Of a DNA stretch of 64,000 bases, positions 44,753 through 53,469 are shown piece after piece (position 1 is the first letter of the stretch; every line of letters begins with the position of its first letter). Under the pieces are notes generated by a model that worked only from the letters and a program-made list of their open reading frames with translations, was not told where the DNA came from and did no database searches. Location: NCBI GenBank assembly GCA_038043245.1, contig JBBTCH010000001.1, positions 248,001 through 312,000 on the forward strand, given 5' to 3'. The position numbers were made by a program, and so were the translations under genes. The stretch is from JACPFV01 sp038043245. Lineage in GTDB: Bacteria > Pseudomonadota > Gammaproteobacteria > Nevskiales > Nevskiaceae.

Positions 44753-45708
44753 ACTACGCATTGCTGTTTCCCGGTCAGGGCTCGCAGTCACTCGGCATGT
44801 TGTCTGCGCTTGCGGAGGCGTATCCGGTCGCCGCGCAAACCTGGAGCGAAGCCTCACAGGCGCTCGGTTACGACATGGCCAAACTGGTCAACGAAGGTCC
44901 GGTTGAAGACCTCAATCGCACTGAAAAAACCCAGCCAGCATTGCTCGCAGCGGGTATCGCGGTCTGGCGCGTCTGGCAGTCGCACTTGAATTTGGACAAG
45001 AACGGGCTTCCAGCGCCGGCGGCGTTCGCAGGCCACAGTCTGGGTGAGTACACGGCGTTAGTTGCCGCAGGTTCGCTGCCGTTCGCCGACGCGCTCAAGC
45101 TGGTGCAACTGCGCGGCCAGCTGATGCAGTCGGCGGTGCCGGCCGGCGAGGGCGGCATGGCGGCGGTGATTGGCCTCGACGAGGCTGGCGTGGAAAAGCT
45201 CTGTGCCGCTAATCCCACCGGCGCGGTGCTGGAACCGGTCAATTACAACGCACCCGGACAGATCGTCGTCGCCGGACAGGCCGCCGCGCTGGAATGGCTT
45301 TATGCCAACGCCAAAGCACAAGGCGCACGCATGGCGATGAAACTGCCAGTCTCGGTGCCCTCGCACTGTTCTTTGATGAAACCTGCCGCCGAAAAACTGA
45401 TGGCGCAGCTGGAAAAAATCACATTTGCCAAATCAGCGATCCCGGTGCTGCACAATCTCGATGCGCAAGTACGCTCTGAAGCCGACGGCATCCGGACGGC
45501 ACTGCGCGATCAGCTGCATAAACCCGTGCGCTGGACGCAGACGGTTCAGAACCTCAAGGCTCAGGGTATTGCGGCGATGTTCGAGTGCGGACCGGGCAAA
45601 GTGCTGGCGGGTTTGAACAAGCGCATTGATGCCGGCATCAAAACCATCTCACTCGAAGATACGGCAGGATTGGAGCAGGCTCTACAACTGGTCAAAGGTA
45701 CGGCATGA
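44749..45708 (+). CDS. fabD: Malonyl-CoA:ACP transacylase FabD
   Basis: A 319-residue acyltransferase with nucleophile motif GHSLGEYTALVAAG, substrate Arg in LVQLRGQLMQ and catalytic His in VSVPSHCSLM. It loads malonyl groups onto ACP. ATG overlaps the rhombosortase stop and the fabG start overlaps the fabD stop, both by 4 bp. plsX and the usual fabH, which precede fabD in many gammaproteobacteria, are absent here. Confidence 0.95.
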   Translation: MNYALLFPGQGSQSLGMLSALAEAYPVAAQTWSEASQALGYDMAKLVNEGPVEDLNRTEKTQPALLAAGIAVWRVWQSHLNLDKNGLPAPAAFAGHSLGEYTALVAAGSLPFADALKLVQLRGQLMQSAVPAGEGGMAAVIGLDEAGVEKLCAANPTGAVLEPVNYNAPGQIVVAGQAAALEWLYANAKAQGARMAMKLPVSVPSHCSLMKPAAEKLMAQLEKITFAKSAIPVLHNLDAQVRSEADGIRTALRDQLHKPVRWTQTVQNLKAQGIAAMFECGPGKVLAGLNKRIDAGIKTISLEDTAGLEQALQLVKGTA

Positions 45709-46418
45709 AACTGCAAGGTGAAGTCGCGTTGGTCACCGGCGCCAGCCGCGGCATCGGCAAGGCCATCGCTGCGCGACTTGCGGCTGAGGGCGCCAGGGTT
45801 TTTGGCACGGCGACGACGGTCGAAGGCGCGCAAGCCATCACCACGGACAACATCACCGGCAAGACGCTGGACGTGAAAGACGCCGCTGCTTGCGAAAAAC
45901 TGCTGGAGGAGATCGGACCGATCTCGATTCTGGTCAACAATGCCGGCATCACCCGTGACACTTTGCTGCTGCGCATGAAGGACGAGGACTGGGATGCGGT
46001 CATCACCACCAACCTCACCGCGATCTTTCGCCTGTCGCGCGCGGTGCTGCGCGGCATGATGAAGGCGCGGCACGGCCGCATCATCAGCATCGGCTCAGTG
46101 GTCGGCACCATGGGCAATGCCGGGCAGGCGAATTATTGCGCGGCCAAGGCGGGCCTTGTCGGTTTTTCCAAATCGCTGGCGCGCGAGATCGGCTCGCGCA
46201 ACATCACCGTCAATGTCGTCGCGCCTGGATTCATCGAAACCGACATGACCCAGAGTCTAGGCGAGGAGACGCGCAAGGCGCTGATGTCACAGATTCCTCT
46301 GCAAAAGCTCGGACAGCCCGACGACATCGCCGCCGCCGTCGCGTTTCTGGCGTCGAAAGAGGCGGGCTATATCACTGGCGAAACGTTACATGTGAACGGC
46401 GGCATGGCCATGACGTAA
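45705..46418 (+). CDS. fabG: 3-oxoacyl-ACP reductase FabG
   Basis: A 237-residue short-chain dehydrogenase with NADPH motif TGASRGIGKAIA, NNAG at the active-site strand, and catalytic Ser (SIGSVVGTMG) and YxxxK (NYCAAKAG). It reduces 3-oxoacyl-ACP in fatty-acid elongation. It is translationally coupled to fabD and followed by a 92-bp gap with a hairpin before acpP. Confidence 0.95.
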   Translation: MKLQGEVALVTGASRGIGKAIAARLAAEGARVFGTATTVEGAQAITTDNITGKTLDVKDAAACEKLLEEIGPISILVNNAGITRDTLLLRMKDEDWDAVITTNLTAIFRLSRAVLRGMMKARHGRIISIGSVVGTMGNAGQANYCAAKAGLVGFSKSLAREIGSRNITVNVVAPGFIETDMTQSLGEETRKALMSQIPLQKLGQPDDIAAAVAFLASKEAGYITGETLHVNGGMAMT

Positions 46419-46422
46419 CCCA

Positions 46423-46449
46423 ATCGTCATCTGCCGGCTGGATGACGAT
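46423..46449. repeat. Inverted repeat between fabG and acpP
   Basis: A perfect 9-bp inverted repeat (atcgtcatc and gatgacgat) around a 9-nt spacer lies 4 bp after the fabG stop. There is no T-run, so it is not a standard terminator. It could be a processing hairpin or a regulator site controlling acpP. A TACAAT -10-like hexamer follows at about 46463. Confidence 0.5.
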
Positions 46450-46510
46450 GGCGCGAATCTCTTACAATGCACGGACCGTATAACGACACCACGATTCCCA
46501 GGGAGCCAAC

Positions 46511-46756
46511 ATGAGCAGCATCGAAGAGAAGGTCAAAAAGATCATTGCGGAACAGCTGTCCGTGAGCGAAGACCAGATCAAGCCGGACGCTTCCTTCGTG
46601 GAAGACCTGGGCGCTGACTCCCTCGATACTGTCGAGCTGGTGATGGCCCTCGAAGAAGAGTTCGAAATCGACATCCCGGACGAGGAAGCCGAGAAGATCG
46701 TCACTTTCCAGGACGTGCTGAACTACATCAAGTCCCACTCCGGCAAGGCGGCATAA
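46511..46756 (+). CDS. acpP: Acyl carrier protein
   Basis: An 81-residue acidic helical protein with the phosphopantetheine site Ser37 in GADSLDTVEL, closely matching E. coli AcpP (VEDLGADSLDTVELVMALEEEF region). It carries growing acyl chains in fatty-acid synthesis. A strong AGGGAG site precedes the ATG. A hairpin follows within the 42-bp gap to fabF. Confidence 0.97.
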   Translation: MSSIEEKVKKIIAEQLSVSEDQIKPDASFVEDLGADSLDTVELVMALEEEFEIDIPDEEAEKIVTFQDVLNYIKSHSGKAA

Positions 46757-46772
46757 GCACGCCGTTATCCAT

Positions 46773-46790
46773 ACCGCGCATCTGCGCGGT
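46773..46790 (+). ncRNA. Hairpin between acpP and fabF
   Basis: A perfect 8-bp GC-rich stem (accgcgca / tgcgcggt) with only two nominal loop bases, 8 bp before the fabF ATG. It may protect the 3' end of a short acpP message or lower fabF translation, since AcpP is needed in excess. It is not followed by a T-run. Role inferred. Confidence 0.55.
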
Positions 46791-46798
46791 CAAAATTC

Positions 46799-48058
46799 AT
46801 GAGTGATCCCCTCACTGCTCAAGGCAAGCGCCGGGTGGTCGTTACCGGCATGGGCATTGTTTCGCCGGTCGGCAACGATCTGGCGACAGCCTGGGCCAAT
46901 GTGACCGCCGGAAAGTCCGGCATCACGCTCATCACCCGATACGACGTCAGTACGTTCCCGACCAAGTTCGCCGGACAGATTCTGAACTTCAACGTCGCCG
47001 ACTGGATGAACCCCAAGGAAGCGCGCCGGGTGGACCCGTTCATCCACTACGGCGTCGCCGCCGCCAAGATGGCGGTCAAGGATTCCGGGCTGGAGATCAC
47101 CGACGCCAACCGTGAGCGCGTCGGCGTCTGCGTGGGTTCCGGCATCGGCGGCATTGGCACCATCGAAGAACAAAGCAACATCCTGAACAAGGAAGGCATC
47201 CGCCGGGTGTCGCCGTTCTTCGTGCCCTCGTCCATCATCAACATGGTGTCTGGGCATATCTCGATTGACCTCGGAATCATGGGGCCGAATCTGGCCACCG
47301 TCAGTGCCTGTACGACGGCAGCGCATTCGATTGGTCTGGCCTACCGCATGCTGCAATACGGCGATGCGGACGTGTTCGTCGCCGGTGGCTCGGAAGCGGG
47401 TTCCGCACCTGCGGGCATGGCGGGTTTTTGCCAGGCGCGCGCCTTGTCCTCGCGCAACGATGCTCCCGAAAAAGCCAGCCGGCCCTGGGACAGGGATCGC
47501 GACGGTTTCGTGCTCGGCGACGGTGCCGGCGTTATGGTGCTGGAAACACTTGAACACGCGCAAAAGCGCGGCGCCCGGATTTATGGCGAGATGATCGGCT
47601 TTGGCATGTCGGGTGATGCGCACCACATCACCGCGCCGCCGGAAGACGGCAACGGTGCGCGCCGCAGCATGGTGGCAGCGCTGAAAGACAGCGCCATCAA
47701 CCCGGAGCAGGTGGATTACATCAACGCCCACGGCACCTCGACCCCGCTGGGTGATGTCGCCGAGACGCTGGCGGTCAAAGGCGCGTTCGACGCGCACGCC
47801 AAAAAAGTCGCCGTCAGTTCGACCAAGTCCATGACCGGTCATCTGCTCGGCGCTGCCGGTGGCATCGAGGCGATCTTCAGCCTATTGGCGCTGCGCGACC
47901 AGCTGATCCCGCCGACGATCAACTTGGACAATCCCGGCGAAGGCTGCGACCTGGATTACGTTCCGCACACGGCGCGACCGGCGAAACTCAATGTCACCAT
48001 GTCCAATTCCTTCGGCTTCGGTGGCACCAACGGCACGCTGGTCTTCAAGCGCTTCTGA
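46799..48058 (+). CDS. fabF: 3-oxoacyl-ACP synthase II FabF
   Basis: A 419-residue condensing enzyme with the Cys-His-His triad: VSACTTAAHSIG, YINAHGTSTPLGD and SMTGHLLGAAGG, and the C-terminal SNSFGFGGTNG. It elongates acyl-ACP. The hairpin just upstream leaves no clear Shine-Dalgarno sequence. Its stop shares one base with the pabB start, the order fabF-pabB seen in xanthomonads. Confidence 0.95.
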   Translation: MSDPLTAQGKRRVVVTGMGIVSPVGNDLATAWANVTAGKSGITLITRYDVSTFPTKFAGQILNFNVADWMNPKEARRVDPFIHYGVAAAKMAVKDSGLEITDANRERVGVCVGSGIGGIGTIEEQSNILNKEGIRRVSPFFVPSSIINMVSGHISIDLGIMGPNLATVSACTTAAHSIGLAYRMLQYGDADVFVAGGSEAGSAPAGMAGFCQARALSSRNDAPEKASRPWDRDRDGFVLGDGAGVMVLETLEHAQKRGARIYGEMIGFGMSGDAHHITAPPEDGNGARRSMVAALKDSAINPEQVDYINAHGTSTPLGDVAETLAVKGAFDAHAKKVAVSSTKSMTGHLLGAAGGIEAIFSLLALRDQLIPPTINLDNPGEGCDLDYVPHTARPAKLNVTMSNSFGFGGTNGTLVFKRF

Positions 48059-49377
48059 TGTTGCATCGTGCGTCCGTCCCCTGCGTGGAAGGACCGCCCG
48101 ACTTGTTTCAGCTGCATTGCCGCCAACCCGCTGACTATCCGTTCCTGCTGCAGAGTGTTGCCGGGGCAGGGCGCTACGACATCCTGTTTGCGCATCCAGG
48201 ACAGACGCTAGACGCGGAACACCCGTCATTTTTCGATCAACTCAACCGGGCTGCCGTCGCTGAAAAATACGATGGCCCCGCGGGCGATCTGCCCTTCATC
48301 GGCGGCTGGTTTATCTACCTGGGCTACGAATGGGCGGGAAAGATAGAGCCTGCGGTGCACTGCCCAGCAAGCCCGCACCGCTTGCCGGGCGCACTGGCCG
48401 TGCGATGCACGGCGGCAATCATCTTTGACCATCAGCGCTGCAGGCTTGAACTCGTCGCAGAAGACCAGGCAGGACTTGCACGCCTGGAAAACGATGCGGC
48501 AGGTTTAGCGGGCAGCACGGACACTGCGCTGCAGAATCTCGCTGAGCAATGCGACGAAGAGCCCGCGCAGCAATTTATCAAGGGCGTCGATCGCATTCTC
48601 GATTATCTGGCGCAGGGCGATGTGTTTCAGGTCAACCTGTCCCGCGGTTGGCGCGCCAGACTCAAGGCGGGCTTCAGCTATCAGAACGTTTACCGGCAGT
48701 TGCGCCGCACCAATGCGGCGCCATTCGCCGGACTTCTGTGCTGGGATGGCGTCGCGGTATTGAGCTCATCACCTGAGCGTCTGCTGGAGATGCGCGACGG
48801 GTGGGTGCAGACGCGGCCGATCGCCGGCACTCACCCGCGTCATGCTGACCACGCGCTCGACGATGCGCAGCGAGCGCACTTGCTCGCAAGCTTCAAGGAG
48901 CGGGCCGAGCACATCATGCTGATCGACCTCGAGCGCAACGATCTTGGCCGCGTCTGCGAACCCGGCAGCATCGAGGTGGACGAACTGATGCAGGTTGAAA
49001 GCTACGCGCATGTGCACCACATCGTCTCCAGCGTGCGGGGCCGATTGCGTCCCGGTACAGCGCCCGGCGATGTCCTGAGCGCGGTATTCCCGGGCGGCAC
49101 CATCACCGGCTGCCCCAAGGTGCGGGCGATGCAGATCATCGCGGAGCTCGAAGGCGTCGGCCGCGGCCCCTACACCGGCGCGATGGGTTACCTCTCGCGA
49201 GACGGCCACATGGACATGAACATCCTGATCCGCAGCATGGTTTGCGATGGGCGTGAGATTAGTTTTCGCACCGGCGCTGGCATCGTCGCCGACTCAAAAC
49301 CCGAATCCGAACTGGCAGAAACGCGGGCAAAAGCGCGCGGTATGCTGCTGGCATTAGGCATTGAAGAAACCCGATGA
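48058..49377 (+). CDS. pabB: Aminodeoxychorismate synthase component I (PabB)
   Basis: A 439-residue chorismate-utilising enzyme: an N-terminal regulatory-like domain and the C-terminal chorismate-binding domain with SSPERLLEM, MLIDLERNDLGR, HHIVSSVRG and GGTITGCPKV. Position between fabF and mltG matches pabB of xanthomonads (E. coli has pabC there). The motif usually PIKGT in PabB, with the nucleophilic Lys274 of E. coli, is PIAGT at residues 254-258 here, the version found in anthranilate synthase TrpE. Location and overall sequence favour PabB; anthranilate synthase activity cannot be excluded. No glutaminase gene is adjacent. Confidence 0.82.
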   Translation: MLHRASVPCVEGPPDLFQLHCRQPADYPFLLQSVAGAGRYDILFAHPGQTLDAEHPSFFDQLNRAAVAEKYDGPAGDLPFIGGWFIYLGYEWAGKIEPAVHCPASPHRLPGALAVRCTAAIIFDHQRCRLELVAEDQAGLARLENDAAGLAGSTDTALQNLAEQCDEEPAQQFIKGVDRILDYLAQGDVFQVNLSRGWRARLKAGFSYQNVYRQLRRTNAAPFAGLLCWDGVAVLSSSPERLLEMRDGWVQTRPIAGTHPRHADHALDDAQRAHLLASFKERAEHIMLIDLERNDLGRVCEPGSIEVDELMQVESYAHVHHIVSSVRGRLRPGTAPGDVLSAVFPGGTITGCPKVRAMQIIAELEGVGRGPYTGAMGYLSRDGHMDMNILIRSMVCDGREISFRTGAGIVADSKPESELAETRAKARGMLLALGIEETR

Positions 49378-50390
49378 GACGTCTCGCACTCCTGCTGCTT
49401 GTAGCCGCGACCGCGTTCGCCGGCGTGATGTGGGATGCCCGCCAGAATCTGCTCGAAGTATGGTCGCTGAAACAGGAAACATTGATTCCGGTGATGCCTG
49501 GACAAAGCATCAAAAATGTCATCCATGCTGTTGAACGGGAAGGATTAATAAGACAAGGCCGAGCAGGTTTCTATGCCGCGATCTATCTGAGACTAAAAGG
49601 ACTCGGCAGCGCCATGCGGGCCGGCGAATATCAGGTCAAGCCGGGCATCACCACGCTGCGGTTTTTGCAGCAGGTGACTTCGGGACGGACGTTCTTTCAT
49701 CAGGTGACCTTGATCGAAGGCTGGCGTTTCAGCCAGGCGCTGAAAGCGATCCAGGCCCATCCGACGGTGCGAACCACCCTCAAGACCAACAAGCCGGCCG
49801 AGATCATGAAGCTGCTCGACAGCCCCGGCGTGCCGTCCGAAGGCAGCCTGCTGCCAGAGACCTATCATTTCGCACGCGGAGCCACGGACATCTCGCTGTT
49901 GCGCCAGATGCGTCAGTCAATGAAGAACGTACTCGCCAGAGAGTGGGAACGGCGCGAGACGAATCTGCCGTATCGCAAGCCGATGGATGCTTTGATCATG
50001 GCCTCGATCGTCGAGAAGGAAACCGGCCGGGCTGCCGAGCGCAAGGAGATCGCCGGAGTTTTCGTGCGCAGGCTGCTGAAGAAAATGAAGCTGCAAACCG
50101 ATCCGACCGTGATCTACGGCCTCGGCGAGCGTTTCGATGGCAATCTGCGCCGCCGCGACCTGCGTCGGGACACGCCCTACAACACCTATACGCGCTACGG
50201 ACTGCCGCCGACCCCGATCTGCCTGCCGGGGCAGGCGGCGATCCATGCCGCCCTCAACCCGGAACCCGGTAACGCTCTGTATTTTGTTGCGCGCGGGGAC
50301 GGCAGCCATTATTTTTCGGCGACACTGGACCAGCACAACGCCGCTGTGCGCGAATTCCAGATAAAACCGTCGAAGAAGAAAAAGACATGA
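49374..50390 (+). CDS. mltG: Endolytic murein transglycosylase MltG
   Basis: A 338-residue YceG-family protein: an N-terminal membrane anchor (about residues 1-18), a LysM-like region, and the catalytic domain with Glu in SIVEKETGRAAERKEIAGVF and the DPTVIYGLG, TYTRYGLPPTPI segments. It cleaves nascent glycan strands and limits their length. It overlaps pabB and tmk by 4 bp each. Confidence 0.94.
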   Translation: MRRLALLLLVAATAFAGVMWDARQNLLEVWSLKQETLIPVMPGQSIKNVIHAVEREGLIRQGRAGFYAAIYLRLKGLGSAMRAGEYQVKPGITTLRFLQQVTSGRTFFHQVTLIEGWRFSQALKAIQAHPTVRTTLKTNKPAEIMKLLDSPGVPSEGSLLPETYHFARGATDISLLRQMRQSMKNVLAREWERRETNLPYRKPMDALIMASIVEKETGRAAERKEIAGVFVRRLLKKMKLQTDPTVIYGLGERFDGNLRRRDLRRDTPYNTYTRYGLPPTPICLPGQAAIHAALNPEPGNALYFVARGDGSHYFSATLDQHNAAVREFQIKPSKKKKT

Positions 50391-51010
50391 GGCGCAAGCG
50401 TGGGCGGTTCATCGTGCTGGAAGGCGGCGAGGGTGCCGGTAAAAGCACCTGGGCCGTTTTTATCCGCGACTGGCTACAAAGCCAGGGCCGCAAGGTTGTG
50501 AGTACGCGTGAGCCGGGCGGCACGCCCCTGGCCGAAAGCATCCGCAAGGTTCTGCTCGAAGGCCGCGACCACATGCCGGCCGAGAGCGAACTGATGCTGA
50601 TGTTCGCGGCGCGCGTCTCACACATCAAAGACCTGATTGAGCCGGCGCTGATGTCAGGTCAGGACGTCGTCTGCGACCGCTTCGTGGATTCCAGCTACGC
50701 CTATCAGGGCGCTGGACGCGGGCTGCGCCGTGAGTTGATCTCTGCGCTGGAACGCATGAGTCTCCAGGGCCTCAAGCCTGACCTCGTTCTGGTGTTTGAT
50801 CTGCCTCCCGTCGTGGGTCTCGCACGCGTGCAGAGGCGCGGCGCGCAGGATCGTTTTGAGCGTGAGCCGCTGGCGTTTCAAACCCGTGTGCGTCGGGAAT
50901 TTCTGCGTCGCGCGCGCTTGGCGCCTAGGCGATACCGCGTGATCGACGCCTCGCAACCGCTGGAAAAAGTCCGTGTGGATCTGTTGAAAGTTCTGGAGAA
51001 AACCCTTTGA
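50387..51010 (+). CDS. tmk: Thymidylate kinase
   Basis: A 207-residue kinase with P-loop LEGGEGAGKST, the TREPGGTPLAE thymidylate-binding motif and DRFVDSSYAYQGAGRG. It phosphorylates dTMP to dTDP. Neighbouring genes overlap by 4 bp on both sides; mltG-tmk-holB is a widely conserved order. Confidence 0.96.
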   Translation: MRRKRGRFIVLEGGEGAGKSTWAVFIRDWLQSQGRKVVSTREPGGTPLAESIRKVLLEGRDHMPAESELMLMFAARVSHIKDLIEPALMSGQDVVCDRFVDSSYAYQGAGRGLRRELISALERMSLQGLKPDLVLVFDLPPVVGLARVQRRGAQDRFEREPLAFQTRVRREFLRRARLAPRRYRVIDASQPLEKVRVDLLKVLEKTL

Positions 51011-51945
51011 GCTGGGTGGTGCTGCCCTGGCAGCAGGCCGCATGGGCGAAAGTGCTTGATGCGGAGAAAAACAACCGCTTGCCGCATGCCTGGCTGCTGG
51101 CCGGGCCTGCAGGTACCGGCAAGCGTCACTTTGCGCGGGGCATGATCGAGCTGCTGCTCAATGAAGAGGCTGCTCCTGATGCCGCACATCAGCTGCTTGC
51201 CGCGGGCCATCATCCGGACTTGATCCGGCTGGCGCCGGAAGAGGATAAAAAACAGATCGCGGTCGAGGCCTTGCGCGAGGCGATGACGCGGCTGGCGCTG
51301 TCCAGCCATCGCGGCGGACGGCGGATATTGCTGGTCGAGCCAGCGGACGCGCTCAATGACAACGGCGTCAATGCGCTGCTGAAAACGCTCGAGGAGCCGC
51401 CGGCGGCCGCGCACCTGATCCTGATTACCGAGCGCTTGATGTCGCTCAAACCGACGTTGCGCAGCCGTTGCCAGATTCTGCGGCCGGGGTTGCCGACAGC
51501 AGTTCAAGGGCTTGGTTGGATAAAGCAGCATGCACCTGATGTGCCTGCGGGAGTCGCGGCACATTTCGTCCGTGCACCGTTGAACGCGCCGGCTGAGATC
51601 GAAAACCAGAACTGGGATCCACAAGCCTGGAGCGAGCTGCTCGGCGGCATGGCGGCAGCGTTCAAGCGCATCGAAGCGATGAGTCAGAAGGACCGTAAAA
51701 ACCAGCTATTGCCCAGTCTGCGCTGGCTGATGCGCGAAGGGGTTCAGGCGCTGCGCGAACATTTGCGCGGTGCTGATGTCGCGCGCCCTATTTTCAACCG
51801 GCTGGGTGCCACCGCATTGGCGGACTGGCTGCTTGAAGCGGCACAGTCGCATCGCGCGCTGGCCGGGCAGGTCAGCGCCAACCCGCGAATGCTGCTGGAG
51901 TCGCTTATGATTGGGCTGTACGAAAGAGTGAGTGCGAAGCAATGA
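51007..51945 (+). CDS. holB: DNA polymerase III delta-prime subunit HolB, zinc module lost
   Basis: A 312-residue clamp-loader subunit with the RFC-like fold: GPAGTGKRHFARG, NGVNALLKTLEEPP and TLRSRCQIL. The zinc module typical of delta-prime (four cysteines, CGxCxxC before GxHPD in E. coli) is absent: the corresponding stretch is LLLNEEAAPDAAHQLLAAGHHPD, with no cysteine and about ten residues shorter. The start is TTG, overlapping the tmk stop by 4 bp (TTGA). Gene order supports the call. Confidence 0.92.
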   Translation: MSWVVLPWQQAAWAKVLDAEKNNRLPHAWLLAGPAGTGKRHFARGMIELLLNEEAAPDAAHQLLAAGHHPDLIRLAPEEDKKQIAVEALREAMTRLALSSHRGGRRILLVEPADALNDNGVNALLKTLEEPPAAAHLILITERLMSLKPTLRSRCQILRPGLPTAVQGLGWIKQHAPDVPAGVAAHFVRAPLNAPAEIENQNWDPQAWSELLGGMAAAFKRIEAMSQKDRKNQLLPSLRWLMREGVQALREHLRGADVARPIFNRLGATALADWLLEAAQSHRALAGQVSANPRMLLESLMIGLYERVSAKQ

Positions 51946-52295
51946 GCAGACCCGGCGGCGCCCAGCCTGGAATCCTGACACTGAACATCAAGGACAAAAG
52001 CGCCTTGTATGTCTCGTATATGCCGTTCATCAAGAATGGCGGACTGTTCATCCCCACCAACAAGGCCTACAAGCTCAGCGACGAAGTGTTCATCCTGCTG
52101 ACCTTGATGGACAGCGCCGAGCGCCTGCCGGTCGCCGGCAAGGTCGTGTGGCTGACCCCGCAGGGCGCGCAAGGCAAGCGCGCGCAAGGCATCGGCGTGC
52201 AGTTCAGTGCACAGGACGCCGGCGCCACGCAGAAGAAGATCGAATCGCTATTGGCGGGCGCCCTGGGCGCCGACCGGCCGACACATACGATGTGA
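51942..52295 (+). CDS. pilZ: Type IV pilus PilZ domain protein
   Basis: A 117-residue PilZ-domain protein. The c-di-GMP-binding residues are missing: there is no RxxxR motif, and the usual DxSxxG position reads IKNGGLF. It therefore belongs with Pseudomonas PilZ and its xanthomonad counterparts, which act in type IV pilus assembly by protein contacts rather than by binding c-di-GMP. The holB-pilZ order, with a 4-bp overlap, is typical. Confidence 0.92.
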   Translation: MSRPGGAQPGILTLNIKDKSALYVSYMPFIKNGGLFIPTNKAYKLSDEVFILLTLMDSAERLPVAGKVVWLTPQGAQGKRAQGIGVQFSAQDAGATQKKIESLLAGALGADRPTHTM

Positions 52296-52320
52296 CCGTG
52301 GGCCTACAGGCCCGCGGTCA
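52293..52320. terminator. Hairpin at the pilZ stop codon
   Basis: A 12-bp stem with one G-U wobble (tgaccgtgggcc / ggcccgcggtca) and a TACA loop, whose first bases are the pilZ TGA stop. It separates the end of the fab-to-pilZ run from a convergent gene. No T-run follows, so termination would be inefficient or Rho-assisted. Confidence 0.6.
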
Positions 52321-52347
52321 TCCTGGGCGACAGCGAAGGATCCGGCT

Positions 52348-53400
52348 TTACGCCGCTTTCGGCGGAATACCCTTGTCCAGCACATAGGCGTCATAGCCTT
52401 TCTGCGTCAGCACGAACACCGCCACCGAACTGCGACGTCCTGTATCGCAGCAGACGACGTAGGTCTGCTTGGAGTCGAGCGTCGCAAGCTTCATGCGCAA
52501 CATGTAGAGCGGCGCGTTGATGCTGCCAGGCAGGCTGTGTTGCTGGAATTCAGTGGGCAGGCGCACGTCAAGCCACACGGCCTTGCCGTCCTTGACCATG
52601 GTCTCGGCTTGCGAGAACGGGATTCTTCGCGCCAGCGGATCGTTGAGCAGGTTGCGGAAGTCGTCCTTGGACAGCTTCATCAGCTTGCCGCGCGTGAGCA
52701 TGGTGATGGTCGCGTTGCGCTTGGCGTCCGAGATCAGCGCTTCCTCACCGAAGCACGAGCCCGTCTCCAGTTCTGCCAGTTTCACCGGCTTCTGGTTGGG
52801 CTGTTCGCGAGTGACGATGCAGCGGCCTTCGATGATGACGTAGAAGAAATCGCCTTCGTCCCCCTGCTTGACGACGATGTTGCCCGGCTCGACTCGGATT
52901 TCCTGCATCTTCATGAACATGGATTGCAGGTTGGAAGGCGGCACCATCTGGAAGGTGCGCATCTGCAGCAGCTTGCCCATCCAGTCGCCGGAATCCACTT
53001 CCTGTCCGGACAGCTCGGACACTTCGAACGTACCGGTCTGGTCCCAGGTCAGCATCACGTCGAGCAATCCCGCGTCGACCGCCAGATAACGCACGGCCGA
53101 CAGGCATTTGGCCGAAGCCTTGCGTGGCGACTGGTGGGCAAGCCGGTGCAGCGAATGCGCATCGCCGCCGGTGATGCGGCCCAGCGATTTGCCATTGGAA
53201 TCTTCCAGTCCGACATCGCCGGACAGCACGTAGATCGCCTGCTTGGCGGTGTCGCCGACCTTGAACAGATATTCACCGGGGCGTGCCGCGAGAATCTGGG
53301 ATTTACGCGCCAGATCGGCCTGACTTTCGCGCTTGAGCGAGCTCAAGGGAACGAGCGTCACGAACAGCGAAGGGTCAACCGTGAGAGCGTCCGCAGCCAT
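52348..53400 (-). CDS. Tandem cNMP-binding domains fused to rhodanese
   Basis: A 350-residue cytosolic protein. Two cyclic-nucleotide-binding folds (about 15-125 and 140-240) are followed by a rhodanese domain (about 250-348). The second cNMP domain has the phosphate-binding-like GSCFGEEALISDAKRNAT. The rhodanese loop CDTGRRS contains the catalytic Cys318. It may couple a cyclic nucleotide or other ligand to sulfur transfer or thiol signalling. The natural ligand and acceptor are unknown. Another rhodanese gene lies 69 bp upstream on the same strand. Confidence 0.87.
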   Translation of the reverse strand: MAADALTVDPSLFVTLVPLSSLKRESQADLARKSQILAARPGEYLFKVGDTAKQAIYVLSGDVGLEDSNGKSLGRITGGDAHSLHRLAHQSPRKASAKCLSAVRYLAVDAGLLDVMLTWDQTGTFEVSELSGQEVDSGDWMGKLLQMRTFQMVPPSNLQSMFMKMQEIRVEPGNIVVKQGDEGDFFYVIIEGRCIVTREQPNQKPVKLAELETGSCFGEEALISDAKRNATITMLTRGKLMKLSKDDFRNLLNDPLARRIPFSQAETMVKDGKAVWLDVRLPTEFQQHSLPGSINAPLYMLRMKLATLDSKQTYVVCCDTGRRSSVAVFVLTQKGYDAYVLDKGIPPKAA

Positions 53401-53469
53401 GGGTTTCAGTGTTTGGATTCCAGCGATTTACACCGGGAAAGATAGCATGGATGATGGGGCAGCAGCCCG

